Shown: positions 46,184 through 57,636, counted from the stretch's first letter. The stretch: 64,000 bases of DNA from Sipunculus nudus (GCA_026874595.1 CM049309.1:12390576-12454575); one strand, 5' to 3'. The notes: a model not told the origin generated them from the letters alone. Program-made: numbers and translations.

Positions 46184-47314
46184 CCGCTCGCTTGGAAAAT
46201 GGGCCTTAGAAGATTCTAGGAACAATGATGATTATTTGTGCCTTTTTAACGGACGACCGCATCTTTAAGGGTCTCAAAAATAGAAAGTGCTCAAATTCGA
46301 AAAAAAAAAACAGATGGCGCCACCAGTCTACAGGAACTGATGAAAAGCTCCATGATTAATATGTATGCAAATAATGATGGTGATCAATGTGTTAGTTGTT
46401 CAGATACTTTAGCTTTTGCATCAAATTTTCCTGTATTCAGGGGGTATTTATGAGCCCCATAGCTTTGCGGATATTGGTAAGAGAGACCTAATTTCAGGTT
46501 TACTGGGAGACTCTTCATGGACCTCTCTGCTCGTCAAGTGAGAAGATTTTAGGTCCTGTGGTTAATATGTGTGCCCTGTTAATAGATGACCGCATCTTGA
46601 AAGGTCTCAAAATAGAGAAAAATGCATAGAAAAAAAATACGAGTGGCAGCACCAATCTGGAGGAACTGATGAAAAACTCCATGTTCAATATGCATGCAAA
46701 GAACCATGGTGATCAATGCATCAGTTGTTAATAAGATACTTGAGCATTTGTATCAAATTTTCTGTTATTCTGAGGGGTACTTCTGAGCACCATAGCTCGG
46801 GGGATATGAGTAACAGAGACCTAATTTCAGGTTTACTTGGAAACTTTTCATGGACCTCGCCGCATGTTTAGTAAAAAGATTCTAGGTCCAGTGGTTACGA
46901 AATGTGCCCTGTTAACAGATGACCGCATCTTGAAAGGACTGTAAAAGAGAAAAAATGCATAAAAATGAAAAATACAGGTGGCGCCACCAGTCTGCAGGAA
47001 CTGATGAAACAATACATGATCAATAAGCATGCACAGAATCATTGTGATTAATGTATTTGTTAATCAGACAATTGATCTTTTCTTTCAAATTTCCCATTAT
47101 TCTGGGGGGGGGGGGGGGGAGGACTAATGAGCCCCATAGCACAGAGGATATCGTCCATACCGGGGTAATACCTCATCTGTGCAAATTTAAGTCAAATTGA
47201 AGTTTGCTCAGATTCTTTACAAGAGATGTCAGGGACACACAACAGTGGTGCCACCTAGTGTCTGACATATACATGATCCCAGTAATTTTCAATTAAAAAT
47301 AACTGCTATATGTA

Positions 47315-47545
47315 GCAATGACAGCTGAGTGGTAAAACGCTTGGCTCTCTCCGCTGGCGACCCGGGTTCGATTCCCGGCGTGGTTATGAGAGTGGGTTGT
47401 AGTTGCCCGTCCAAGGCCGGTGGTTTTCTCCGGGTACTCCGGTTTCCTCCACCTCTGCAGACTACCGAACGCAATCACCGGAGCCATGGAGAGTGCCTCG
47501 ATTAGTTATGATAACTATTTGTACAATCCATGTAAAATAAATAAG
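47315..47545 (+). mobile_element. tRNA-derived SINE
   Basis: It has an A-box-like 'cagctgagtggta' near 47331, a B box GGTTCGATTCC at 47365-47375, and a non-tRNA body with 'ggtggttttctccgggtact' and 'ccggtttcctccacc'. That block resembles the deeply conserved central domain (Nin-like) of invertebrate SINEs; this is recalled similarity. The 3' end is an AT-rich 'aaataaataag' tail. The tRNA part lacks a full acceptor stem, so it is not a functional tRNA gene. Confidence 0.7.
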
Positions 47546-47682
47546 TTTATATTATATTAATGATAGTGAATACCTCCTATATGGCACATAGCAGTTATTG
47601 TATGTTAAAGTTTTACCCAAATGTGTTTAGAGCTGCATATGATAGATATTAAACTACACGTTACAAATAAGGGTATGCCAAA

Positions 47683-49025
47683 TATTTTTCCTTGCCAATC
47701 TGTCGATTGGCATTGATTCATTTAAACGCTGGGTCAGAGATGAAAATCTACATGGTACCAAGTTGAAAAATGTTGAGAATCTTGATGTCTATCAATCAGA
47801 TGTTTCCCTGCTACAAGAACAAATGTGAGAATGACTAACAAACTTAAAAGACAAAGTGTAATTGACTGGTTGAATGAAATACCGAAAGTGCCCAGCAGTT
47901 CCTGCAGATCAACTTCACAAAGGGTGTATGTAGAACCCCACTTTCAGATCAATTTCTCACCGTATATTGAAGTTTGGTGTACAGAGCAATCACGCAAGCC
48001 AGTTAGTCGGCAGGTTTTTACAGATATACTGGAAGATCGGAAGATATCTGTACATAGCCCAAGCAAGGACCAATGTGACATATGCTGCGGTTACAAAGCA
48101 GGTCAGATAGATGAACAACAGTTTGCAGCCCACAGAGAAAAACAAAAAGAAGCTCGCGATGCCAAGCAAACCGCTAAAGAATCAGCAAACGAAAGTAAGC
48201 TTGTCGTTACAATGGACCTGCAAAGTGTCCTGCTGGCACCAAATCTTCAGGCCTCCGCTAATATTACAAAAGCAAGCTGCAAGTTCACAATTTCACCTTC
48301 TATAGTTTGAATGACGGGGCAGATACTTTATATGTGTGGCACGAAGGGAATGGCAGAGTGGGCGCTGAAGAGTTTGTTTCTTGCATAACAGACTATGTAG
48401 AGAACGCTGATACCAGGTATCATCACATCACCTTAATATCTGATGGATGCACTTATCAAAATCGAAACAAGGTACTTTCCAGTGCTTTATCTGATCTGAC
48501 AAAGATGAATGGAATCACAACAGAGCAACTCATCCTAGAGAAGGGCCACACCATGATGGAAGCATCCTCAGTCAGTTCTACTCTTGAGAACGTATTCGTT
48601 CCTCCAATTTATGCACCATCAGACTACATTGCACAAATGAAGATGGCAAGACCGCAGAAGCCATACAATGTGAGGACACTTGATCATACTTTCTTCCAAA
48701 CGTTTGATTCTCTTGAGTCGAACCTTTAGAGTATTAGACCTGGAAATCAAGCTTGGGACAGTGTTGTCACCGACATACGTGCCTTGATCTACAAACCCAG
48801 TGGCCATGCTGCTTACAAACTACGACATACCGTTACCCAGGATTACGAAGACCTGCCACAAAAATGCTCCTCAGTAACAAGAGACAGTTTCTCAGTCTCA
48901 ATCCCAGCTCTGTATAAACAGCCTTTGAAAATAAAAAGGGAGAAGTATTTTCACCTACAACAGCTAAACAGTGTGTGATTCCTTCGGAATACCATCTATT
49001 TTATGATAGTCTGTTGCATGATTGA
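47683..49025 (+). pseudogene. Transposase-like gene, frameshifted
   Basis: Conserved blocks occur in order but in shifting frames: 'FLANLSIGIDSFKRWV' (47690 region), 'VIDWLNEIPKVPSSSC', 'DQCDICCGYKAGQID', 'VTMDLQSVLLAPNLQASA', 'ISDGCTYQNRNKVLSSAL', 'LEKGHTMMEASSVSSTLE', 'YKPSGHAAYKLRHT', 'ALYKQPLKIKREKY' and finally 'SEYHLFYDSLLHD' with TGA at 49023-49025. Frame changes lie near 47823, 48280 and 48973; an in-frame TAG is at 48727-48729. This family is widespread in invertebrate genomes and reads like a DDE-type transposase (Asp in TMDLQ and SDG, Glu in the HTMMEA block). The superfamily is not certain. No terminal repeats were identified. Confidence 0.65.
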
Positions 49026-49570
49026 ATTATGCACAGTATCGAATTTCTGGTTTTTGTTGGATTGAACGATATCGCATAAGACCTTTTTTTCCAAATCCAA
49101 GAATCAACAAAATTCTTGCTGTAGTTTAAGCTAGGTATTTGCAGATTAGCTAAAATACCATTACAATTTATGAATTAGGCATGAAAAAAAAATGAGTGAG
49201 TTTATTTTTCAAGAAGTGTTTGACACTTAACAGCAACACCGGTACAAAAACATTTTGAACTTTGTCAAGTTTACCTCACCTGTGGCCCTTCTTACAACAT
49301 TTAAGACCATACACTAACAGATACTTTTGACAGAACTAACAAAGATTAGAATTAAGTAGAAGAGTTTTTACTTAGGACACAATCAACTTTGTTTGAATAA
49401 GACAGTCACGTTTTATCTCTATCAATTATTACTGTAAATCATAAGTAAACTTTCTTTAACATGTGAAACAAAGTGCATGAACTGCGAACCACAAATGTGG
49501 AGACACTTCTTTGTTTACATTTTCTCGTAATAAAGCCCAGGGCTACATTCAGCAGTATTTAACATTTTTT
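49026..49570. other. Spacer, nothing recognised
   Basis: AT-rich DNA between the dead transposase gene and family B copy B3. No frame, repeat boundary or RNA gene was recognised. Confidence 0.5.
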
Positions 49571-51719
49571 AGCGAACCTGTGAGCTTATGCGATGGTGCG
49601 GCGTCGTCTGTCGTGCTTCGTCTGTACGTTAACCATGGCTATCTCAAAAACGGCCGAAGCTAGCATCACCAAATTTTTGCAAATAATCAGTCATCTAAAA
49701 AACTCTATCGGATTTTGTTTATTTTTTTCTAACGGCATTTTCTTAGATTTTATATGGAAAAAGCTAAAAAAGCTTTTAAAATCTTCTTCTCCGAAACTGT
49801 CCAGCCAAATTGTCCAATATTTCACAGAAATGATCCCTGGAACAATTTTTCTCAAGTTTGTTCAAATGGTTCCAGTTCGGAGATTTTTGGCCGAGTTACA
49901 CGAGGTTGAACTTAGTCATCTGTCCAAAAAAGCACACTAAAATTAAAATCTCAGAAACGGCTAGAGCTACAATCATTAAATTTTATACCAATGTTTGTCA
50001 CTTATGTCATACCTGAAATTGAGGTATTGGTGGCGCCACCTACATTGATAAGTTTTTTACAAGCGAAAATGTAATTTAAACTCTTCTAGCTTATACACTC
50101 ATTTATTAAGAAACTGTTAAGGCCAAAATAAAAAAAAGGTATGGTTCTCAGGCACTTTTCTTCAGAAATCAATGCGGGCGGGCGGTTTTTTTTTTATTTT
50201 CAATTTTTTGTATGTCTCGATAAAAATGTCAAATGATAAGGGAAAAGCACGATAATAACAGATTTATTTTGCTAAACAGGTAAAGGCACTACATGAAAAA
50301 GGAAATTGTATGATTTTATCCTCTTGAAAGAAATGTCCGAGCGGCTGCAGTTTAAATTTGGTAAGTTCTATTGAAAATCAAAATAAAAATTTTGGACGCG
50401 GGGGTATAACCATACCTTTTATTTTTTTAGCCTAAGCTGATTGGTTTAAACTTTACAAGAATTATTCTATGGTAGGGTTCTGCCAGTTTTATAAGAATAG
50501 ATTGGGTAAATACAGCATTGTAGCCAATTGAAAAAGGCTTTCTTTGTTTGAAAACAGATTTGACATCATGCTGAGTTTCAGCGGCCAATCAAGAGGTCAC
50601 TCAGTACAAACATGTGGGGTCCAGACATCACCATGGCAACTGACCTGGCTCTAGCGGGTGTCTAGACAATGTGTCTAGATGCACAATTTCCAGATTATTG
50701 GAACTATATCTTTCAACTGTTTGAAAAAACGTGGTTTGCATTTTAAGCGAATCGGGTTTATCATCAGGTCACATGTGAACTGCTGCGCCCTCATTTTTGG
50801 TTGACCTCTGACCTTTCCATGCTGCCCAGCGTTCATTTGTGACATAAACCCACACATAAACCCACACATAAACCCACATATCTCGGGAACCGTTTGACCG
50901 AATGGGCTAAAATTGTGCGTGTGTATAGATCTCACATGGCTCTTCATCATAGGCAAACTGGTGGCGCCACCTGTTACCACTTATGCACAGCGTCCATCTG
51001 TTCATCTGCCTTGGGATAAAATCACTCATATCTCAGCAGTGGTTTGACTTTTCCACCTGAAATTTTTCAGGTTTATACATCCTGGACAATTTTCTCGATT
51101 TTATGACAGGTGGCGCCACCTACATTCAGGTTTACTCTGCAGACATCCAAGCTCATATCTCGGGATCCGTTTGACTGATTGGGCCAAAATTTTGCTTGTG
51201 TTTTAAACTCACATAGCTCTTCATCGTAGGCAAAACTGGTGGCGCCACCTGCAACCATTTATGCACAGCATCCATCTGTTCATCTGCCTTGGGATAAAAC
51301 CACTCATATCTCAGCAGTGGTTTGACTTATCCACCTGAAATTTGCAGGTTTATACATCCTGGACAATTTTCTCGATTTTATGACAGGTGGTACCACCTAC
51401 ATTCACGTTTACGCTGCAGACATCCATGCTAATATGCAACACACCTCACTCTATTCCCCTTGCCACTTAATCCATGCCTCACTTCACCCGTCCCACTCTG
51501 ATTTCTACGGATACACATAGTCGCTTGTCGACCATCCATATTCTAGTTTTAAAATGTCCTAGTCAGAAACATGCAGGTCCGAAAAGTCCATTTTGCTGAA
51601 ATCATATGACTAAGGCAGATATGCAGGACTTAAGAGGATCAATATCAAATCTTACAAATAAACCTCCATTCATACTCCCAAATTTTGCACAGGTTCGCAT
51701 TAGGCCTGCAGGCCTTGTT
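49571..51719 (+). mobile_element. Family B element, copy B3, both ends intact
   Basis: Clearest family B copy. The 5' end is GCGAACCTGTG (49572-49582) followed by AGCTTATGCGATGG. The 3' end is the perfect inverse CACAGGTTCGC (51688-51698), the perfect palindrome AGGCCTGCAGGCCT (51702-51715), and TTGTT ending at 51719. Exact GGTGGCGCCACC lies at 50029, 50960, 51109 and 51238. A Harbinger-type MITE is inserted at 50121-50432. It aligns with B1 over most of its length. Confidence 0.75.
50121..50432. mobile_element. Harbinger-type MITE inside family B copy B3
   Basis: The ends are GGCCAAAATAAAAAAAAGGT and, inverted, a GGCTAAAAAAATAAAAGGT block, both leading into 'atggtt'. TAA flanks each side (50118-50120 and 50433-50435). 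The corresponding place in copy B1 (near 4446) reads 'ctgttcagctgattgg' without the insert. It is 312 bp and non-coding. Confidence 0.8.
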
Positions 51720-52062
51720 TTAATTACATTCAAATTGATGTCTTAAAGATATTGGGTTTAATTAACATGAAAAGTCATCAGTCGTCCAAAGTGTCATGTT
51801 ATTTGCAGTTATTTTACAGGTAAGTCATACAGCGAATAAACACAGTTCGTTCATTTAAGGAGAGTTTGTTTTCTGTATGTTTGTAAGTTCTGCGTTGTTA
51901 AGTAAAACTGATGTAATTTTTGATCGTAAATTGCTGTTATACAAGTACAAGTAAAAGTATTTTACTTGTTAATTGAAGATTTAGTTGGACCCGTGGTAAT
52001 AAAAAATATGCATTATTGTTATTCTTTTTGATAACTCATTAAAAGATGCATTTATGATATAC
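51720..52062. other. Spacer, nothing recognised
   Basis: AT-rich sequence between family B copy B3 and the satellite block. No feature was seen. Confidence 0.5.
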
Positions 52063-52502
52063 ACTTACTGGAGTATTTCATGCCCGAAGGGTTTCGGTAA
52101 CCCGTATCTTGGATATACCAAACATAATAAAAGTGACAGACACTTACTGGAGTTTTTCATGCCTGAAGGGTTCGTGTAATCCTAATCACAGATATAGCAT
52201 ATATTAAGAGTGACAAACACACACTGGAGTAATTCATGCCCGAAGGGTTAGGGTAACCCGTATCTCGGATATCCCGGATAAAAATGACCCTAAGCCTTCG
52301 GACATGAAGCATAAATAATCCATTAAGTGTTTGTCACTATTAATATGTGCTATATCTTGGATACGAGATACCCTTACTCTATGGGCATGAAAAACTGTGG
52401 TTAGTCTTTATCACTATTTAAATTAGGTATATTCAAGATACGGCTTACCCTAACCCTTCGGACATGAAATACTCCAGTAAGTGTTTGTTACTATTAATAT
52501 AC
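52063..52502. repeat. Inverted array: three ~79-bp units facing three inverted units
   Basis: Units with 'cttactggagt', 'ttcatgcccgaagggtt' and 'aacccgtatct' occur in direct orientation at about 52063, 52141 and 52219. The same motifs appear inverted ('aacccttcggacatgaa', 'ctccagtaagtgtttgt') from about 52289 to 52502. The whole could fold into a large imperfect hairpin with its centre near 52288. Confidence 0.85.
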
Positions 52503-54060
52503 ATGTCATGTCACTGCCATAGCACAGACTGTCCCAAGCTAAGTAAATAGAAAGCGTATTTAGGATGTGTGTTACAAGATTGTCACTGTCACAAACATGT
52601 AACATGGCACAGACTTTCCCAAGCAGATTTATAAGCAATCATAAAGGTTGTGTGTCACAAAACTGTCACTGTCACTAACATGTCACTGCCATGGCACAGA
52701 CTGCCCCAAGCAAATTTATAAGCAAGCATAAAGGGTATGTGTGACAAGCTTGTCACTGTTAAAAACATGTCACAAACATGGCACAGACTTTCCCAAGCAA
52801 ATTTATAAGCAAGCATAAAGGGTGCGTGTTACAAGATTGTCACTGTCACAAACATGGCACAGGCTTTCCTAAGGAAATTTATTAGCATGCATAAAGGGTG
52901 TGTGTCACAAGATTGTCACTGTCACAAACATGTAACATGGCACAGAATTTCCCAAGCAGATTTATAAGCAATCATAAAGGTTGTGTGTCACAAAACTGTC
53001 ACTGTCACAAACATGTCACTGCCATGGCACAGACTGCCTCAAGCAAATTTATAAGCAAGCATAAAGGGTATGTGTGACAAGCTTGTCACTGTTAAAAACA
53101 TGTCACAAACATGGCACAGACTTTCCCAAGCAAATTTATAAGCAAGCATAAAGGGTGTGTGTTACAAGATTGTCACGGTCTCAAACATGGCACAGACTTT
53201 CCTAAGCAAATTTATAAGAAAGCATATGGGGTGTGTCACAAGATTGTCACTGTCACAAACAAGTCACAAACATGGCAGAGACCTTCCCAAACAAATTTAT
53301 AAGCAAATATAAAGGTTGTGTGTCTCAAGATTGTCACGGTCATAAAAATGTAACATGGCACAGACTTTCCCAAGCAAATTTATAAGCAAGCATAAAGGAT
53401 GTGTGTCACAAGATTGTCACGGTCACAAACATGTCACAAACATGGCAGAGATCGACTGTCCCAAGCAAATTTACAAGCAAATATAAAGGGTGTGTGTCTA
53501 AATATTGTCACTGTCACAAACTTGTCACTGCCATGGCACAGACTTTCCCAAGCAAATACAAAGTATGCATGAAGGGTGTGTGTCACAAGATTGTCACTGT
53601 CACAAACATGTCATAAACATGGCAAAGACTGCCCCAAGCAAATTTATAAGCAAGTAGAAAGGGTGTGTGTCACAAGATTGTCACTGTCACAAACATGTCA
53701 CAAACATGGCACACACTGTCCCAAGCAAATTTACAAGCAAGCATAAAGGGTGTGTGTCAGAAGATTGGCACTGTCACAAACATGTCACAAACATGGCACA
53801 CACTGTCCCAAGCAAATTTACAAGCAATCATAAAGGTTGTGTGTCACAAAACTGTCACTGTCACAAACATGTCACTGCCATGGCACAGACTGCCCCAAGC
53901 AAATTTATAAGCAAGCACAAAGGGTATGTGTGACAAGCTTCTAACTGTTAAAAACATGTCACAAACATGGCACCGACTTTCCCAAACAAATTTACAAGCA
54001 AGTATAAAGGTTGTGTGTCACAAGATTGTCACTGTCACAAACATACCCAGCTTATCTGGT
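52503..54060. repeat. ~88-bp satellite array, about 17 units
   Basis: Units contain 'gattgtcactgtcacaaaca', 'catggcacagactttcccaa' and 'gcaaatttataagcaagca' and repeat every 83-90 bp. Variant units recur in a larger pattern: the 'gtgacaagct' variant occurs at 52741 and 53074 (333 bp apart, about four units) and again at 53930. The periodic plus-strand frames here (for example 53665-53910) are by-products of the repeat. Confidence 0.9.
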
Positions 54061-55195
54061 TTGGACGTATTGCAGTGTCACTGCTATGGCACAGACTGTT
54101 TATAAGGCCATGTGTGTAGAGGGTTTATTTGGTCAGATCTTGTGTCTGCAGTCCTCCATTCCTTATAACCCTCTACATTTGTGATATGATATATAAAGAG
54201 GAAAACTACAACAATCATTGTGGATATGGGGTGGTGGAGGTAATCCCCTTGATATTAATAAATTATAAGTAGTATGTCAATAAAATGTGTTTCACATGCA
54301 CAGACACTTGCCGGTATATATCTTTGATGATGTTTTCACAAAGTATTTGTTTATGGCTTCTACATGAGACTGACAGCTGATTACGGTCGTTACCATTCAA
54401 TTTTCATACCAAAAACTGCATGGAATTGTGTCATTTATGGATCGTTTTAATAAAGTTTCAGTGCTTGACATTTTGCACTATAACGACAGAGTGCAATGTA
54501 TTTGGTAAAATAAATGGAATGAAGAATGGGTTATAAATTCAGGAACATGGATATGCTGTCAAAGTTAAAGTACTTTTACAGATTATATATTATAATTATA
54601 GGGCTAAATATTGAACTAACAGATCAATTAATCCAAAATAAATTTATTAAATTGGTTATTTTGAAAAGTATACTTGATGATATTTTACATAAATATAATT
54701 TAAATTTTATATTGTTTATAAAAATTATAATTATATATATTTTATAACAGGATTCTAAGCGTTTTATGAAAACAATATCCCTTTATTTTCTTTAAAGCTT
54801 TTTTCTTGGTGATTTTTTTTTAATTTATAGGAAATTATTTTTATTTTTTTCACACTGAAAGTGAAATTTTTATGATTAATTGAATAAGTAGTTTTGACAA
54901 GAGAAAAAATATGACTAGTCACTCTCAATGTAGCAATGAAAATTCTCTTTTCTCTGATTTGAATCATTTAATACTTACTAGAATATAAAAACTCATTTTA
55001 TCAGTGGAGTAACTATGCATTAATTTCTATTGATAAATAAAATAATATCATAGTAAAAACATACATCCAATAGGGAATTCTTTTATCAGATAAATTTTCA
55101 GAATTTGTAACTAATTAGCCTCTTGGTTGATTTATTGATAGGGAACAGCTTGCTGATCGTTCTAAGACCTCAGCAGGGGAAAAACAGAGACAGTG
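54061..55195. other. AT-rich stretch, nothing recognised
   Basis: No repeat unit, exon or RNA gene was recognised. The short frames at 54526-54747 and 54764-54967 are of AT-rich composition and not credible. Confidence 0.5.
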
Positions 55196-55199
55196 AAGA

Positions 55200-57480
55200 G
55201 GATAACCATCCTCAATCAGACATTATCACTAAGTGAGCCAACAATGCCTATAGTGTCAGAAAATTCAGAGAAGAACTGAAAAAAATCCAGTGTTATGGAA
55301 ATCACACCAAGAGTTCGAAGCAATCAGGCATCAGATAAGGAGAGAAAATTGGGATAACCATAAGAAAGAAAGGAATAGAGAGCTGTCTAGATTGCGAATG
55401 CAGAGAAATCGATTAAAGGATAAAGAAAAAACAGAAAAGGCTGGCCAATGATGACTTGAAAATAGATTGTGTTCCGCCCACAAAGAAACACTGAATCAGA
55501 AACTATGAGCAGGAAAAAGAAAGAAAGAGAGCTTATTGGAGAGAAAAGAGGAGACAGAGCAAGCAGGCTACGACAAAACTCTCAAAAAAAGAGAAGGGAT
55601 AGAGAAGCAAACACGAAACAAAGACAAGCAACAAGGTACACAGGACACAGACAACACTTCAGTGATAAATCGATCAATTTCAGATATGAGTCTATCAGCC
55701 ATTAGGGTTGCTGCTCATAGAGCTTTGCAAAAGGGAACATTCCCTTAACATCCTGATGTTTTGCTAAAGTTGGGATACACATAATTGTTAATGCATCTCC
55801 TAAAAAGCAAACTGCACTCAATAAAATTGGGGTTGTTGTTTCTAAACCACCAGGGACTGATGAACCAACAGCTAGACAGAGAATGACAGACACAGATTAA
55901 GCAAGCCAAGAAAAACAATATCTGAAAGCTTTAGCTGAAACAGTTTACAGGAAAACTGCTTGAAGACTGAAGTAAAAATCAGTCCCAGTTTTGGTGTGAA
56001 ATCAAGAAACAGAAAACCAACCATACGTGAACTAACAAGAAAAAAGGTAAAGGAACTGTTAAGTGATGCCAGAGTCATTTTACCAGACAAAAATTTTGTG
56101 AGCAAAACGACAAAAAAAAAACAAGAAAAATTCTTAGTTAAACTTTTTCTCAGCTTTACAGAGATTTCAAACAGAAATATCCTCACATTCACATTGGGAA
56201 GTCAACCTTCTATGAACTTAGACCAAAGCACATAAAGATCATAAAGTTTCACAAAAGGAACCAGTGTTTGTGTTAGTATTGTGAAAACATAATTCTGAAA
56301 CTGAAGGCTCTGTCAAACAAAATTTTTGATTTGGATTCAACAGATCTATTTGAACTGGACAACCGTATACTCTGTGAACCCAGCCACACTGTCCTTGGCG
56401 ATAATTTTCTAGACATCAACTGGGTAAAACGGATGTGTGACCATTGCAGGATTAGCAAGATTAAGGGAACAATTCAGTGGCATCTTAGAGAGAGGGGCAA
56501 AGAAGAATCCAGTATGCTGTTCGGACCAGGGTACGATACACAAACAATGGCAAACAAAAGATCAAAAGAGCTTTGGGAACGAAAACTGAGAGTGTTTCTA
56601 ATATCATTATGACTTTGATGTCAGAACTTGAGCCTTATGCTCAACATGTGTTCAACTGGACATGGCAGAAAAAACAGCTTAAAATTGTGCAGTAAAAGGT
56701 ACCAATGGGGATGGTAATAAAGGTTTTAGACTTCCAGCAAAATTACACTTTAAGTATGCAAGATGCGGTTCAGAGTGCGCATTTGACACAAGAACTGGCT
56801 AACATTCATCCAGCTGTGTGCTGGTACAGTTGCACGGAAAACAATAAATTGTCAAGGAATCGTTCATTCATATTACTGATGACATAACCACGATTTCCAT
56901 GCTGTGCATCATTTCACAGGTAAAACAAGCAAATATTTGATTTAGAATAGGAATAAAAAAAATTGTGAAGGGATACAATTCACAGATGGCTGTGCAGCTC
57001 AATATAAGAGTAAAGGACCATTCATGGACATCAGCTGTATTCAAGATGATTTTGGATTTCCAGTCACACGCAATTTTTTTGGGAGCCGCCATGGGAAAGG
57101 TCCTCCAGATGGGGAGGTTGGTGTGATAAAGAGTCAAACTGACACTTTGGTCAAGACAAGACAAATCAAAGTAAGAAATTCTGAAGACTTGTTCAAGATG
57201 TGCCACAAATACCTGACAAAAATTCAACTTGTCACGTATAAGGTGATGTCCATACACGTAGAACTTTCATGTATGTTAACAAAGGTGACATCAAGCGCAA
57301 CAGATGTGACAGGATTGTTTCTGCTCCAGTAAAGCTCCAGTAAAAGGGATAAGGGAGATAATTAGCATTAAAACAGTTCAACCTGGAGCTGTTGCTGTGC
57401 GTGCAATCAGTTGCAACTGCAATGAAAGTTTGAAAACTGAAAACACCCATGGGAAGACTTGCCAAATGTCTTGAGTAGTT
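55200..57480 (+). pseudogene. Second transposase-like gene, heavily decayed
   Basis: Fragments in order on the plus strand, in several frames: a Lys/Arg-rich coiled region ('RLRQNSQKKRRDREANTKQR', about 55536-55680), 'SISDMSLSAIRVAAHRALQK', 'TRKKVKELLSDARVILPDKN', 'DLFELDNRILCEPSHTVLGD' (56340 region), 'MCDHCRISKIKGTIQWHLRE', 'HPAVCWYSCTEN', and 'FTDGCAAQYKSKGPFMDISC' followed by 'SRHGKGPPDGEVGVIKSQTD' (56975-57150). The TDG...QYKS and HGKGPxDG blocks are found in a transposon-borne family common in cnidarians and molluscs. At least five frame changes or stops are present. Which superfamily it belongs to is not known to me. Confidence 0.6.
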
Positions 57481-57558
57481 CCATCATGGAGAGTGGTGCA
57501 ACTTGATGTTAATTAGTGTGATGCCAGTATCCTTGTGAAGCATTGTTAAGCTGAAGAT

Positions 57559-57564
<6 letters not shown>

Positions 57565-57609
<45 letters not shown>

Positions 57610-57636
57610 ATTATTATTATTATTATTATTATTATA
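57565..57636. repeat. (TA)n followed by (TTA)n microsatellite
   Basis: About 40 bp of TA repeats run directly into about 30 bp of TTA/ATT repeats. Confidence 0.95.

Larger units (their letters stand above)
43757..47150 (-). mobile_element. Family A element, copy A4, minus strand, split by a nested insertion
   Basis: The inverted family A 3' end lies at 43757-43795 (AACAAGTGACCCATGGGTCA, then GCTCAGCTGACTG). Minus-strand family A core continues to about 44198 and resumes at about 46204-47150 with three ~335-bp units; an exact palindrome lies at 46977 and variants at 46312 and 46647. The gap is filled by a plus-strand family A-like element. The 5' end near 47150 is missing. Confidence 0.6.

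Noticed and set aside
47315-47390. Functional tRNA gene
   Set aside because: A and B boxes are present, but there is no full cloverleaf with a pairing acceptor stem, and a SINE body and A-rich tail follow directly.
53111-53933. Periodic 'CHKIVTVTNMSQTW' type frames as a repeat protein
   Set aside because: They are translations of the ~88-bp satellite; unit lengths vary between 83 and 90 bp, so the frame breaks repeatedly.
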